This document shows positions 29,301-39,719 of a stretch of 64,000 nt of DNA, piece by piece. Each line of letters begins with the position of its first letter. Position 1 is the stretch's first letter. Both the position numbers and the translations under genes were made by a program. The DNA comes from an uncultured Chlorobiaceae bacterium (lineage in GTDB: Bacteria; Bacteroidota; Chlorobiia; Chlorobiales; Chlorobiaceae): contig CAJEXI010000007.1 of assembly GCA_903994455.1 (NCBI GenBank), forward strand, positions 51,451 through 115,450. Reading direction: 5' to 3'. The notes below the pieces were generated by a model. It did not search any database, was not told where the DNA came from, and worked only from the letters and a program-made list of their open reading frames with translations.

Positions 29301-29981
29301 TGCTGTTCCTCCGGATTAATGTGTTGTTCAAAGCGTTTATACGATTGAAATTGGGGAATTATAGAAAGAGCAGTTTCATTGGGTCGCTTCAGAATTCGGA
29401 AAACAGTGTACAACATTAAACTGGCTCATGCGCTGAATGCCCGGTTAGCAGCGACATAAAAACAAATACATACCGCCAACTTCCCTCCCGAAGAGGAGTG
29501 CTGATCATCGTGCACAAAAGAGCCAACAAAGATAATTTTTTTTTCATCACGGTCAAACCGGCTGACTCCCGGACTGAGCATCAGCTCTTTTGGAACGAGG
29601 ATCCCGGAGCGACGATTGGTCATTTCGAAAACATCAGTCAACCAGCGACAAATGCTTTCGATCAAAGAGCAGGCAACTCTTGTCATCAAGAGAGATATAT
29701 TTTTGGAGAGTGCTTGCGGAAGCCATGCAAACCTTTTGTTGACGGGGAAATTTTGCTTTGAGTTTCTGATAAAGTATCTTGCAAGGCTTTCGGAGCCCAT
29801 AGAGAGGTAAAGAGAGGGAAAGATTTTATAATCCTTTTTTTATGAGGAAGTTAGCACACTTTTATTGACGTTCGGCGAGATTTGCATTATTGTAATCTTA
29901 ACTTTCAGAGACATATTGTTGTTCCATAAAAAACTGGCACGATATATCTTAAATAGGTTACTAAAAAAATAAAGTGAAAAA
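29301..29981. other. 681-bp divergent spacer between polyamine genes
   Basis: Separates pdaD (minus) from the homospermidine synthase (plus). Apart from the doubtful minus-strand frame at 29426-29800 I see no gene, RNA or repeat. The last 150 bp before 29982 are AT-rich and probably hold the promoter of the homospermidine synthase operon. Confidence 0.4.
29426..29800 (-). CDS. doubtful hypothetical frame
   Basis: A 124-codon frame in the spacer between the polyamine genes. It has no recognisable domain, no ribosome binding site (the upstream sequence is pyrimidine-rich), and a shorter frame on the other strand over the same stretch. It may be a gene relic. Not placed in any family. Confidence 0.2.
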   Translation of the reverse strand: MGSESLARYFIRNSKQNFPVNKRFAWLPQALSKNISLLMTRVACSLIESICRWLTDVFEMTNRRSGILVPKELMLSPGVSRFDRDEKKIIFVGSFVHDDQHSSSGGKLAVCICFYVAANRAFSA

Positions 29982-31442
29982 ATGGTGATTGACTTTAATA
30001 AGAAAATACTCATTATTGGTTTCGGCTCTGTATCCCAGTGTACCGTTCCTGTTCTTTTTAAACATATCAACGTCGATTATACTCATGTCACGATTATGGA
30101 TTTTGAGGATATTCGTGAAAAAGTATTACCGTGGACAGCATTGGGTGTTGCGTCTATCAATCATAAAATAACACAGGATAACCTGGCGCAAACCCTTGCA
30201 GCCTATGTTGCAGAGGGCGATTTGATCATAGATTTAGCCTGGAATATCGATTGTTGCGAGATTCTCCAATGGTGTCATGATCATGGTGTCCTCTATATTA
30301 ATACTTCGGTAGAGGTGTGGGATCCTTATACGGGGGCGATCGAACAGCATCCTGCGCAAAGAACCCTTTACTGGCGGCACATGAACATTCGTCGAATGAC
30401 TTCACAATGGCAGGATAAAGGTGTAACTGCGGTGCTGGAGCATGGAGCCAATCCAGGATTGATATCGCATTTTACCAAACAAGGGTTACTTGATATTGCC
30501 AATGCAGCCATAGCCAGCAACAAGGTCAGCGACGATCAAGCTCAAATTCTTAAAGAGTTATCCGAAAAAAGAATTTTCAATGAATTGGCCATGGCGCTTG
30601 GTGTCAAAGTGATTCACTGCTCCGAAAGGGACACGCAAATCTCTGATGTTCCAAAACAGGTTGATGAGTTTGTCAATACCTGGAGTGTCGAGGGATTCCG
30701 GGAAGAGGGTATGACCACCGCTGAAATGGGTTGGGGAACACATGAAAAAGAGCTTCCAAAATTTGCCTATACTCATCAGGAAGGACCACAAAACCAGATT
30801 TGTCTTGCCAGAATGGGCCTCAATACCTGGGTGCGCTCCTGGGTGCCTGATTATAATATCAATGGTATGGTCGTCCGGCATGGCGAAGCGTTTACGATTT
30901 CTGACTCTCTTACTGTCTATAAAGAGGGGCAAGCCATTTACCGCCCGACCGTCCATTACGCCTATTGTCCGAGTGATGCTGCCATTATTTCTCTTCAGGA
31001 GCTGCGTGGCTATGATTACAATCTTCAGCCCAACTTCAGGATTATGAATGACGAAATCATTCAGGGTTCAGATATTCTTGGCGCATTATTGATGGGTCAT
31101 TGTTTTAATTCCTGGTGGACAGGCTCCGACCTGAGCATCGAGCAATCAAGGGCACTTGTCCCTCACCAGAATGCTACCACGATGCAGGTGGCAATATCCG
31201 TGGTTGCAGCCTGTATGTGGATGATAGAAAATCCTGACAGGGGTGTTGTTGTGCCTGATAATATCGATCATGAGTATATTCTCGGCATTGCAAAACCCTG
31301 GCTTGGCAATTTCATATCAAAGGCTTCCGACTGGACACCATTATCAACCAATACACACTATTTTGCAGGGTTCAACACCCCTGATATTGATGAAGTGGAT
31401 CCCTGGCAGTTCAAGAATTTTCTCGTTACCGATACCAATTAA
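29982..31442 (+). CDS. hss: homospermidine synthase
   Basis: NAD-dependent enzyme that joins two aminobutyl units, normally from two putrescines, to give sym-homospermidine. 486 residues, family length. Rossmann motif IIGFGSVSQ at residue 11, INTSVEVWDPY near 106, the EHGANPGLISHF segment near 150, and the WTGSDLSIEQSR and QNATTMQVAISVVAACMWM regions of bacterial Hss. 9 bp ahead of a PLP decarboxylase that could supply putrescine. Related to saccharopine dehydrogenases, but the bacterial Hss segments are clear. Confidence 0.93.
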   Translation: MVIDFNKKILIIGFGSVSQCTVPVLFKHINVDYTHVTIMDFEDIREKVLPWTALGVASINHKITQDNLAQTLAAYVAEGDLIIDLAWNIDCCEILQWCHDHGVLYINTSVEVWDPYTGAIEQHPAQRTLYWRHMNIRRMTSQWQDKGVTAVLEHGANPGLISHFTKQGLLDIANAAIASNKVSDDQAQILKELSEKRIFNELAMALGVKVIHCSERDTQISDVPKQVDEFVNTWSVEGFREEGMTTAEMGWGTHEKELPKFAYTHQEGPQNQICLARMGLNTWVRSWVPDYNINGMVVRHGEAFTISDSLTVYKEGQAIYRPTVHYAYCPSDAAIISLQELRGYDYNLQPNFRIMNDEIIQGSDILGALLMGHCFNSWWTGSDLSIEQSRALVPHQNATTMQVAISVVAACMWMIENPDRGVVVPDNIDHEYILGIAKPWLGNFISKASDWTPLSTNTHYFAGFNTPDIDEVDPWQFKNFLVTDTN

Positions 31443-31451
31443 AAAAAATAC

Positions 31452-32606
31452 ATGGAAGCTCAAAATTTGAAACAATTGGCTCTGGAGCATGGTACGCCTT
31501 TGTTTGTGGTCGATCATGAGGTTTTGCGAGCCAATTACCGTGAGTTCAAGCAGTATCTTCCACGGGTTCAGGCCTATTACGCTGTTAAAGCAAACTCAGC
31601 CGCTGAAATAGTGAAAACGTTTTATGATGTTGGTGCCAGCTTTGATGTTGCATCAATGCCCGAGTTTCTTAATGTCTATAATAATATTAAAAGTCTGACA
31701 CCAGTTCAGCAACAGGATTTTATTTGGGATAAAATCATTTATGCCAATCCGATAAAGCCCATACCGACGTTAAAGGAGCTCGATCAGTATAAACCGCTGG
31801 TTACGTTCGATAATGAAGATGAAATAGCGAAAATTGCCACTTATGCACCGAACACTGGTCTCGTTTTACGCATAAAAGTTCCTAATACGGGAGCGATGGT
31901 AGAACTCTCTTCCAAATTCGGTGCCGATCCTGGAGAAGCTGTTGATCTTATCGACAAAGCCTTCAAGAGTGGACTGGTGGTTGAAGGGTTAAGCTTCCAT
32001 GTCGGCAGTCAATGCACAAATTTCCAGAACTATATTCAGGCACTTAATCTGGCATCCAATATTTTCAGGGAATCGTGGGAAAGAGGGTATACGCAGGTAA
32101 AAATTCTTGATATTGGCGGTGGATTTCCCGCTCCCTACGACAAAAATGTAAAACCGTTTGCCGAGCTTGCCATCATGCTCAATTCCGAATTTGACCGGCT
32201 CTTTCCGCCCGACATTGAAATCATAGCCGAACCCGGAAGATTTTTAGTGGCCACTGCAGCCTGGGTCGTGATGGAGATTATTGGTACAGCGTATCGTGAT
32301 GGTAAACGATGTTATTACGTCAATGACGGGGTATATCATACTTTTTCAGGAATTATCTTTGATCACTGCGAATATGCTGTGAAATCCTTCAAAGAGGGCA
32401 ATGAAAAAATGTGTGCGGTTTATGGTCCTACCTGTGACGCTCTCGACACCATCACGATGGCCAATCTCTTACCTACAGACCTTGCGATAGGGGATTTACT
32501 CTACAGTGAAAATATTGGAGCCTACAGTCACGCGTCATCGACTTTTTTTAATGGTTTTCCGCCAGCCAAGGTTTTGCATATCAATCAAGAGTTGTTGGAG
32601 GGTTGA
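31452..32606 (+). CDS. ornithine-type decarboxylase (fold III, PLP-dependent)
   Basis: 384-residue alanine-racemase-fold decarboxylase. The PLP-binding Lys is Lys46 in YYAVKANS; HVGSQC near 180, the glycine loop DIGGGFPAP, EPGRF near 260, and the active-site Cys segment YGPTCDALD near 324 are all present. The short length and sequence fit ornithine or lysine/ornithine decarboxylases rather than diaminopimelate decarboxylase. Coupled to homospermidine synthase (9 bp), so putrescine from ornithine is the likely product. Lysine or carboxynorspermidine as substrate cannot be ruled out. Converges on tyrS. Confidence 0.85.
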   Translation: MEAQNLKQLALEHGTPLFVVDHEVLRANYREFKQYLPRVQAYYAVKANSAAEIVKTFYDVGASFDVASMPEFLNVYNNIKSLTPVQQQDFIWDKIIYANPIKPIPTLKELDQYKPLVTFDNEDEIAKIATYAPNTGLVLRIKVPNTGAMVELSSKFGADPGEAVDLIDKAFKSGLVVEGLSFHVGSQCTNFQNYIQALNLASNIFRESWERGYTQVKILDIGGGFPAPYDKNVKPFAELAIMLNSEFDRLFPPDIEIIAEPGRFLVATAAWVVMEIIGTAYRDGKRCYYVNDGVYHTFSGIIFDHCEYAVKSFKEGNEKMCAVYGPTCDALDTITMANLLPTDLAIGDLLYSENIGAYSHASSTFFNGFPPAKVLHINQELLEG

Positions 32607-32656
32607 CAGTGTCAGCTCTGGTTTTGACGATTGCTTATTCAGTCGCTGCGGGGAAC

Positions 32657-33877
32657 TCAATCAACAGTTTTTTTTGCGGCGACTTTAAAAAACTTTCTTT
32701 TTCCCGCCTTGATTATTATTGGCTCACCGAAAAGCTCAATGTTTTCCGTGAGCTCCTCTATTTTTCTCTCATCAACAGTCACTGATTTTTGCTGAATCAT
32801 CCGGCGTGCTTCGCTTTTTGTCGACGCAGCTCCGAGGGTTACCAACAGGTCAATGATTGGAATGGATTGCTGGTCAAACTCAACGAGGTCAAGATTGTCG
32901 GGGGCTTTTTTAAGCACAAAGAGCTGATCGAAGTGCTGCTCGGCGCCCTCGGCCTCTTCCTGCGAAAAATAGGAAGCAACGATTTGCTTTGCCAAAGATC
33001 GTTTGGCTGTTCTTGGATTCTCATTGATTTGCCCGAGAATTTCGATGACAGCAGATTCTTGCTGTGGCAGCAGAAGTTTAGCATAGGTTTCAATAAGGGT
33101 ATCGGGAATGGAGAGTGCCTTGCCGTACATGTCGGCGGGGGAGTCATTGAAACAGATCGCATTGCCGAGTGATTTCGACATTTTTTCACCACCTGCGGTG
33201 CCCACCAGCAGCGGCATGGTAATGCAGACCTGTGGTGTTATGCCATATTCCCGTTGCAGATCTCGTCCGACCAGGAGATTAAATTTTTGATCGGTTCCGC
33301 CAAGTTCAACATCATTTTTCAGGTGTACCGAGTCCATTCCCTGGGCAAGAGGATAGAGGAACTCATGAATGGAAATGGGTTCTTGTGCCCGATATCTCCG
33401 TTCGAAGTCATCGCGTTCAAGCATCCGGGCGACCGTGTAGTGGCTTGAAAGGCGAACAACATCAGCAAATCCCATTTTTCCAAGCCAGTCTGCGTTATAA
33501 CAGATGGATGTTTTTTGTGGGTCAAGAATCTTTGAAGCCTGTTCAAAGTAACTTTTTCCGTTTTCCCGGGCCTCTTCGGCCGAAAGTTGTGGTCTCGTCT
33601 TGCTTTTACCGGAAGGGTCGCCAATCATTGCCGTAAAGTCGCCGATAATCAGAATAGCCTGATGGCCAAGATCCTGAAACTCCCTGAGTTTTCGGAGCAC
33701 GACCGAGTGGCCGAGATGCAGATCCGGTCTGGATGGATCCGCCCCAAGTTTTACCTTGAGTGGCTTGCCTGTTTTCAGGCTCTGGAGAAGTTTTTGTTCA
33801 AGTTCGTCAACGCTGATAATTTCCACAACATTACCAACAATAATGTCAAGCTGCTCCTGTACGGCTGGAAAACCCAT
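32657..33877 (-). CDS. tyrS: tyrosyl-tRNA synthetase
   Basis: Class I aminoacyl-tRNA synthetase for tyrosine. 406 residues. HLGHSVVL (HIGH motif) near residue 54, KMSKSLGN (KMSKS) near 232, and a C-terminal S4 RNA-binding domain from about 340 ([19 protein letters not shown]). This is the longer, TyrZ-like form seen in many bacteria. Last gene of the minus-strand run from mreC. Confidence 0.97.
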   Translation of the reverse strand: MGFPAVQEQLDIIVGNVVEIISVDELEQKLLQSLKTGKPLKVKLGADPSRPDLHLGHSVVLRKLREFQDLGHQAILIIGDFTAMIGDPSGKSKTRPQLSAEEARENGKSYFEQASKILDPQKTSICYNADWLGKMGFADVVRLSSHYTVARMLERDDFERRYRAQEPISIHEFLYPLAQGMDSVHLKNDVELGGTDQKFNLLVGRDLQREYGITPQVCITMPLLVGTAGGEKMSKSLGNAICFNDSPADMYGKALSIPDTLIETYAKLLLPQQESAVIEILGQINENPRTAKRSLAKQIVASYFSQEEAEGAEQHFDQLFVLKKAPDNLDLVEFDQQSIPIIDLLVTLGAASTKSEARRMIQQKSVTVDERKIEELTENIELFGEPIIIKAGKRKFFKVAAKKTVD

Positions 33878-33897
33878 CGATTCCCTGTTTTTTGGTT

Positions 33898-34371
33898 TTA
33901 GTATTGCTTTTTGATCTGCTCCATCTGCCGCTGGTTCTCGCGCTTTTTGATCGTTTCGCGCTTGTCGTAGAGTTTTTTGCCTTTGGCTATTGCAAGGTCA
34001 ATTTTCAGAAGTCCCTTATCGTTGAAAAATGCCTTCAATGGCACCAGAGTAAGCCCTTTTTCATTGATCTTCGTCTGAATTTTCTGAATCTCCTTTTTAT
34101 GCAGCAGAAGTTTACGGCTTCGTTTTGCTTCAATCATCTCCATACGGTTGTGCTCGTAGGGGGTGATCTGCATGTTTTCCAGCCATACCTCATTATGGTG
34201 GATGATGGCGAAGCTGTCACTCAGGCTGGCTTGTCCGAGGCGTACTGATTTTACCTCGCTGCCAAAGAGCTGGATACCGGTAACGATGGTATCGAGAATT
34301 TCAAACTCGTATCTGGCCTTTCTGTTTTGAATAGCCTTGACGTATTCCTGATGATGTTGCTTTTTCGACAC
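33898..34371 (-). CDS. smpB: SsrA-binding protein SmpB
   Basis: Partner of tmRNA in ribosome rescue. 157 residues, full length: [52 protein letters not shown], and the basic C-terminal tail that enters the mRNA channel ([16 protein letters not shown]). 20 bp ahead of tyrS. The tmRNA gene is not in the window. Confidence 0.97.
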   Translation of the reverse strand: MSKKQHHQEYVKAIQNRKARYEFEILDTIVTGIQLFGSEVKSVRLGQASLSDSFAIIHHNEVWLENMQITPYEHNRMEMIEAKRSRKLLLHKKEIQKIQTKINEKGLTLVPLKAFFNDKGLLKIDLAIAKGKKLYDKRETIKKRENQRQMEQIKKQY

Positions 34372-34379
34372 TGTGACCT

Positions 34380-35867
34380 TTATTGGGTTTCAGTTTCCAG
34401 ATATGCGGCAGGAATAATATTTCCGATATTGAGTACAAGAAAAGGATCCAGACATTTTTTTATCCTTGCCATCTCCCGTATGCCGCTTTCATGATACATC
34501 TCGACAAGATATTCTGCCTTGAGCTTCCCGATGCCGTGCTCGGCAGAGAGTGTTCCTCCCAACGCAAGTGCCTTGCCGATAAATTTTCTATAAAGACTCT
34601 TTGCCTGTAAAAACTCCTCCCTGTTTCGGGGCAGGATGTTCAAGTGTACATGTGCATTGCCAATATGACCAAAAATAATATAGACAAAGCTCAGTTTCTC
34701 GCAAGCGCTCTTGTAAAAATCAAAGAGTTCGAGAAATCTTCCTTCAGGCACGGCCATGTCGGTGCTGATTTTGCTCTCCTGTTGTTTGCTGAGCCAGTCG
34801 TTGACCAGAAGCGGCAATGCGTGGCGAAACTCTCGCAACTTTGCCCGATCATTACCATCAAGCGCCATCCAGGATTGGTCAATCATGGCATTGCAGGCTT
34901 CCATCTCTTCAAAGAGTTTATCAAGGTCATTTTCTTCACGTTCCACGGTTGTCTCCTGCTCAAAGAAAATAGCGCCTTCACTTTCTGCTGGCACTTTTGC
35001 GTATTTTTCTGCAAGAAATGTAAGTGAATTTTTGTCGAAAAACTCTATTGCCCGTGGTAAAAGAGCGTGTTTGCGATCTTTAAGGAGAAGGTTAAATCTG
35101 AACAGATCGTCGAAGTCTCTAAAATAGACAAGAGAGGAGATAACGTTTTTCGGAAGGGGAATGAGCATGAGATCGGCTTCGGCGATAATGCCGAGTGTTC
35201 CTTCAGAGCCGATAAAGAGGTCGATGAGATCCATTCCCTCCTCAGAAAAGTATCCTGCATTGTGTTTTGATGTTTCAGGCATAGAGTATTGTGCTCTCTG
35301 GAAAGCAATCTCACCGGCTAGCGGAAGGTTGAGCCGGAAGCTCCCGTTTTTGTCGGCCATACAGCTTCCTCGTGAAAGATTAAGCACATCACCCTGCGGA
35401 AGGACGATAAGGATTCTTGAAATATGTTTTCTGGTGGCACCGTACTTGAAACTCCTTGCTCCTGAAGAGTTGTTTGCAATGGTACTGCCGATAAAACAGA
35501 GCTTTTCTGTTGGGTCCGGGGGATAAAACCATCCGCTCTGCTCTGCCTTTTTCTGGACGGTATCAAGGAGAGCGCCACTCTGTACCGTCATGGATGCCTT
35601 GTCGATGGCGTATGGTATCGGCTGGCCGATCCGGTCAAACTTCTGCATGGAAATGACATAGTCTCCAAGCGGAATTCTTCCTCCAGTCGTTCCTGTTCCG
35701 TTTCCGGCGATGGTGAAGCGACGATGCTCCTTTATCGCTCCTTTGAGCAGTTCGGCAATTTCAGTGACTGTTTCCGGGAAAAAAACTCCTGGAGTCTTGC
35801 CGATCTTTAAATTACTGGTATCCTCCAGAAATCCCTGGATTGATGACTGATCATCCTTATAAATCAT
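34380..35867 (-). CDS. FAD-binding oxidoreductase (GlcD / D-lactate dehydrogenase-like)
   Basis: 495 residues. PCMH-type FAD-binding domain at about 25-200 ([40 protein letters not shown]) and a FAD-oxidase C-terminal domain with [15 protein letters not shown] and a late [14 protein letters not shown]. The family oxidises 2-hydroxy acids such as D-lactate or glycolate, passing electrons to quinone or a partner. No Fe-S partner is adjacent. It overlaps mrdA by 4 bp (ATGA) and lies 8 bp before smpB, so it is an unexpected member of the cell-wall transcript. Confidence 0.87.
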   Translation of the reverse strand: MIYKDDQSSIQGFLEDTSNLKIGKTPGVFFPETVTEIAELLKGAIKEHRRFTIAGNGTGTTGGRIPLGDYVISMQKFDRIGQPIPYAIDKASMTVQSGALLDTVQKKAEQSGWFYPPDPTEKLCFIGSTIANNSSGARSFKYGATRKHISRILIVLPQGDVLNLSRGSCMADKNGSFRLNLPLAGEIAFQRAQYSMPETSKHNAGYFSEEGMDLIDLFIGSEGTLGIIAEADLMLIPLPKNVISSLVYFRDFDDLFRFNLLLKDRKHALLPRAIEFFDKNSLTFLAEKYAKVPAESEGAIFFEQETTVEREENDLDKLFEEMEACNAMIDQSWMALDGNDRAKLREFRHALPLLVNDWLSKQQESKISTDMAVPEGRFLELFDFYKSACEKLSFVYIIFGHIGNAHVHLNILPRNREEFLQAKSLYRKFIGKALALGGTLSAEHGIGKLKAEYLVEMYHESGIREMARIKKCLDPFLVLNIGNIIPAAYLETETQ

Positions 35868-37789
35868 TCTACAGTTTTTCCTGTGTTGTTCTCAATCGTT
35901 GGTTCGGCAGCAGGTTCAGCACCCTTGGCAGATTTCTCAGGCTGAACATCCGGTAAGGTGCTTTCCGTGCTGTCAGGCGGTTCTCCGGCAGCCTCGGCAG
36001 GCTTTATTCCTTTTGAGGCGGAGGAGATCGGAATTGCTCCCCCTTTGATATAGTATTTTATAAGTTCACGGGCAATCGGCGCTGAAATGGCACCGCCGAA
36101 ACCAGCATTTTCGACAAGCACTGCCAAGGCAATTTTCGGATTTTCCACCGGCGCAAAGGCAATAAACCAGGCATGATCTTTGCCGTGGGGATTTTGTGCT
36201 GTTCCGGTTTTTCCGGCCACGGTGACACCGGGGACATTGGCAAGTGTTCCAGTGCCTTGAAGCACAACACCTCTCATGCCTTCATGAATAAGATTGAACG
36301 TTGTTTGTGAAATCGGAAGCTGCTGTTTTGCATAATTGAACGGTATATATTTACCGGTTCCTGTATCGCGGTATCCGTTGACGATATGAGGCTGGAAGAG
36401 AATTCCGTTGTTTGCCAGGGCGGCAGCGTAAACAGCAAGTTGCACTGGCGTTGTGCCAAGTTCTCCCTGGCCAATAGAAAGGCTGACCAGGTATCCTTTT
36501 GTCCAGCGGTTCTCACCATAGCGTTCATCGTAATAATCGGCTGATGGCAAGAGTCCTGCGCGCTCGCCAGGCAGGTCAATACCGGTTTTTTCTCCAAACC
36601 CGAACATGGCACCGTATTTTGTCCAATTCTCAAACCCGACGTTAAAAATAAGGTTATAAAAATAGACATTGGATGAAACCGTAATGGCATTTCTCATATC
36701 AACCCATCCGTGCCCCTTGCCTTCATTGCTGAGAAATCGCCTGTGCCCGTAAATGAATACGCCGTTGTCAAGTATTTTTTTCCCCGGGTCGATGCTTTTT
36801 TCCTCAAGCGCGGCCATAGCCAGAATCATCTTGTAGACTGATCCTGGGGGATAAACCGCCTGAATTGTACGGTTAAAAAGGGGTTTTTGCGGAGAGGTCA
36901 GAATATCGTTCCATCCTTTGCGGTCGGTAGAGCCGTTGAAAATATCAAGGTCATAGTCAGGAGCGCTGGCAAGGGCAAGGACACCGCCGGTTGAGGGGTC
37001 AAGAGCAACAACGGCCCCGGATTTGCCGGTTCTTTTCAGCAGTTGTTCGGCAAGCTGCTGCAGCCCCCCATCAATGGAGAGATAGAGATCATCGCCCTTT
37101 ATGGAAGCGATGTCGCTTTTTCCCTTATCGAATTTTCCGGCATATTTGCCTCGGGGAGTAACCATTTCAAACAGGGCACCTTTCTGCCCTCTCAGCCGGT
37201 CTTCATAAAACTTTTCAAGTCCGCTGAATCCGATTTTATCATCCTGGGCGTAACCCTGATCGGCCAGTTCCTCAAGTTTTTCTTTCGATATGGAACGCAA
37301 ATAGCCAAAAAGATGTGCTCCGTGGAGAGAATCAGGATACATTCTTTTATTATCAGTATCAATAAGCACCCCAGGAAGTTGCCAGAGATTTTCGCTCAGT
37401 CTTGCTATTGCAATGGCGTTCAGGTTGCGGCAGACGGTGACTGCCGAAAATCGGTTGAACGCGTCTCCTTTTCTGATTGCTTCAGCCAGTTCACTCTGTG
37501 GTTTTTGTATAAGCCAGGCAAGGTAACCGGTTTTTTTTATCCTGAATTCAGAAGGAATGACTTTGACGGTATAGAGTGGCTGATTGTCGACAATGACGAC
37601 ACCTTTTCTGTCGATCATCCGTCCTCTTGGAGGCTGAACCCAAACCCTGCGGATGCTGTTTGTGGTGGAGATTGAACCAAGTTGTTGAAAGTTAATGACC
37701 TGAAGATAAAAAAGTCTGCCGCACAGCAGTGTAAAAACAGCTATGACAAGAAGTGTTACGATCGTTGAGCTTCGCTGAAGTTTATCCAT
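35864..37789 (-). CDS. mrdA: penicillin-binding protein 2 (elongasome transpeptidase)
   Basis: Class B PBP that cross-links peptidoglycan along the cell sides with MreB, MreC, MreD and RodA. 641 residues. One N-terminal membrane anchor (residues 10-30), dimerisation domain, transpeptidase with PPGSVYKM (active Ser and Lys), SSNVYFY (SxN) and AGKTGTAQNP (KTG). The C-terminal 50 residues are Pro/Glu/Ala-rich and look disordered. 3 bp after mreD. rodA is not next to it here. Confidence 0.96.
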   Translation of the reverse strand: MDKLQRSSTIVTLLVIAVFTLLCGRLFYLQVINFQQLGSISTTNSIRRVWVQPPRGRMIDRKGVVIVDNQPLYTVKVIPSEFRIKKTGYLAWLIQKPQSELAEAIRKGDAFNRFSAVTVCRNLNAIAIARLSENLWQLPGVLIDTDNKRMYPDSLHGAHLFGYLRSISKEKLEELADQGYAQDDKIGFSGLEKFYEDRLRGQKGALFEMVTPRGKYAGKFDKGKSDIASIKGDDLYLSIDGGLQQLAEQLLKRTGKSGAVVALDPSTGGVLALASAPDYDLDIFNGSTDRKGWNDILTSPQKPLFNRTIQAVYPPGSVYKMILAMAALEEKSIDPGKKILDNGVFIYGHRRFLSNEGKGHGWVDMRNAITVSSNVYFYNLIFNVGFENWTKYGAMFGFGEKTGIDLPGERAGLLPSADYYDERYGENRWTKGYLVSLSIGQGELGTTPVQLAVYAAALANNGILFQPHIVNGYRDTGTGKYIPFNYAKQQLPISQTTFNLIHEGMRGVVLQGTGTLANVPGVTVAGKTGTAQNPHGKDHAWFIAFAPVENPKIALAVLVENAGFGGAISAPIARELIKYYIKGGAIPISSASKGIKPAEAAGEPPDSTESTLPDVQPEKSAKGAEPAAEPTIENNTGKTVE

Positions 37790-37792
37790 CGT

Positions 37793-38287
37793 TCAGTCAG
37801 CAAGTGATTTTTTCAAAAAGAACCAATGCAGAATAATGGCAAGGGTAAAGGTGAAAAGAGCTTCAAGAAAGCCAAGCACAAAAATCCGGTAAGCGGGTAA
37901 AAGGCCAAGAGGATTGTATCCTGTGGCAATCACTGCGTTACCGCAGAACCCGGCAAAAACGATGGCACTATAGAATCGTCTGGTTTTTTGTTTTGCAGTA
38001 GCATGGCTGTCTTCCGGGATATGGAAATAACCGGCAATAAAACCTTCAAGAGTTCTTGCAAGCATATTCAACCCCATGTTGCCAGACAAGATGCCCGTCA
38101 GGATGCCGGTCGCAAAGCCAAAACTGACACTGCTTCTCTGACCGGCTGTTACGGCAAGAAATGCAAGAAAAATCGTTACAACATCAGGGCTGACGGTAAA
38201 GAACGTCAGGCGATTCAAGCCAAACTCCTGTACCAATGCTGAAGCAATGCAGAGTAAAATGAGAGAGAGCGAGAAAGCTTTTGACAC
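37793..38287 (-). CDS. mreD: rod shape-determining protein MreD
   Basis: 164-residue inner-membrane protein with about five hydrophobic segments, in the usual mreC-mreD-mrdA order, which supports the call more than the sequence itself does. MreD is a membrane partner of MreC in the elongation machinery. 16 bp after mreC and 3 bp before mrdA. Confidence 0.85.
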   Translation of the reverse strand: MSKAFSLSLILLCIASALVQEFGLNRLTFFTVSPDVVTIFLAFLAVTAGQRSSVSFGFATGILTGILSGNMGLNMLARTLEGFIAGYFHIPEDSHATAKQKTRRFYSAIVFAGFCGNAVIATGYNPLGLLPAYRIFVLGFLEALFTFTLAIILHWFFLKKSLAD

Positions 38288-38303
38288 AAATCAGTGTTTG
38301 AAA

Positions 38304-39146
38304 TTAAGGGAACTGCTCATTAAGTGTGCTATCGGTGGTGATCTTGATTTTTTCCGGTTCTCTTTTCATTGGGGCAATCAGTACCTGGGTCAGGGAGGAA
38401 AAATCAACCGCAAGCTGGACATCAACAGTATAGAAAAGTTTATCGGGTTTAATGCGCACGACTCTTCCAACCGGGATGCCACGCATAGAAAAGGTGCTGA
38501 AGTCTGACGTTACCATTCGCTCGTTAAGCTTGAGGTGACTGCTTATAGGAATATGTTCCACTTGGGCGATGAACTCCCGGCCTCCGTTCCAACTGAGGAT
38601 GCCCATGCAGTTTGAGGAGTCAGAGACAACGCTGACCTTGAAATCTGTGCTGATAACAGGCATTACTTTCGCGTAGTTCTCGGAGACAGCAGTCACCCGG
38701 CCTACCAGTCCCTCAGGCACCAGAACAGTCATGTCTTTTTGGATTCCATTTTTCCATCCGGCATTGATCAGCAGCATATTTTCACGATCGCTGAATTTGC
38801 GATCAACAACCCTTGCGATGAGATAACCTGAAGGGTTGAATGTTGAGTCGGTCAATATTTTTCGACGGTTTCGTTCATCGACAGCCGCAGTTTCAAAGTT
38901 CAGTACTCGGGTCAGCAGATCAGTATTTACGCGCATCAGCCGTTCGTTTTCTCTATTCAGACGAAACAGATAGGTGAGATTCATCAGTTTCTCGTTGATG
39001 ACCGCACTGAACTCCAGACCGCTGGTGTGCAACTTTGTCAGCGTCTTCTCATTTTGAAGCTTCATAAAAAAAAACGAGATACTGCAGTAGATCACAAAAA
39101 GCAGATATGTATTGTACTTAGATAAAAAGATGAAAAACTTCCGCAC
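38304..39146 (-). CDS. mreC: rod shape-determining protein MreC
   Basis: 280-residue bitopic protein: short cytoplasmic start, membrane anchor near 12-30, coiled coil about 35-90 (LFRLNRENERLMRVNTDLL), then the periplasmic beta-barrel domain with LINAGWKNGIQKDMTVLVPE and GLVGRVTAVSENYAKV. It links MreB to PBP2. First gene of the minus-strand run mreC-mreD-mrdA-FAD oxidase-smpB-tyrS. mreB is elsewhere (15.1 kb). Confidence 0.95.
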   Translation of the reverse strand: MRKFFIFLSKYNTYLLFVIYCSISFFFMKLQNEKTLTKLHTSGLEFSAVINEKLMNLTYLFRLNRENERLMRVNTDLLTRVLNFETAAVDERNRRKILTDSTFNPSGYLIARVVDRKFSDRENMLLINAGWKNGIQKDMTVLVPEGLVGRVTAVSENYAKVMPVISTDFKVSVVSDSSNCMGILSWNGGREFIAQVEHIPISSHLKLNERMVTSDFSTFSMRGIPVGRVVRIKPDKLFYTVDVQLAVDFSSLTQVLIAPMKREPEKIKITTDSTLNEQFP

Positions 39147-39719
39147 GGTTCATATTCCGTTTTTTTTATTCCGTTTTCTTTGTAAAAACAAGGAGAGCGC
39201 GGTCAATAAGTGAAGAGAATACCCAAGACTCAGAAACCTAATATAATAAACTTTTTGTTCCGTATTGGTTCCACCGATTTCTGTAAGTGGAGTGCCGGTG
39301 TTTACCTGAAAACACTACCATACTACAACTATAACCGCCCTCATTCGAGAACTGCCCGCCCTTTACAAACTGCTTCATTTCATTTCTGTTCTGATAATTT
39401 TGCCAGCGACTTTGTGCGGCTTCGGGATGAAGGTATCGAAATCTTTGAGCTTATATCCGGGAACGCCGAGCTTCAGCTTGGCAATTTATATTTCCTTCTG
39501 CCGAGCTGAAGTTCGGTGTTCTCAAGCTGCCTATCGAGGATGCTCACCCACCGAAAAAGAAGCGTTTTATGCGTTGTCGGCAAAACCATAGACGACATTT
39601 GCCCGCTGAAAGTTTACATTACTGCAACAGGTAACCAGAAGAGTCATTCTTCAGAACGATCAGACTGGAGGGTTTTCTGTGGTTTCAGGTAATAATTATG
39701 GAAAAGCAGATCACCCGGC
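39147..39719. other. 573-bp spacer before the restriction operon
   Basis: Divergent region between mreC and hsdR. It holds a long imperfect palindrome (39461-39521) and a 99-codon frame at 39210-39509 that runs into the palindrome and has no recognisable domain. It probably contains the mreC and hsdR promoters. Confidence 0.45.
39461..39521. repeat. imperfect 22-bp inverted repeat
   Basis: Arms 39461-39482 (GAACGCCGAGCTTCAGCTTG then GC) and 39500-39521 match as reverse complements at 19 of 22 positions, with a 17-base AT-rich loop. No T run follows, so it is not a typical terminator. It looks like a dispersed palindromic element or the edge of an insertion next to the mobile restriction operon. 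Confidence 0.6.
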
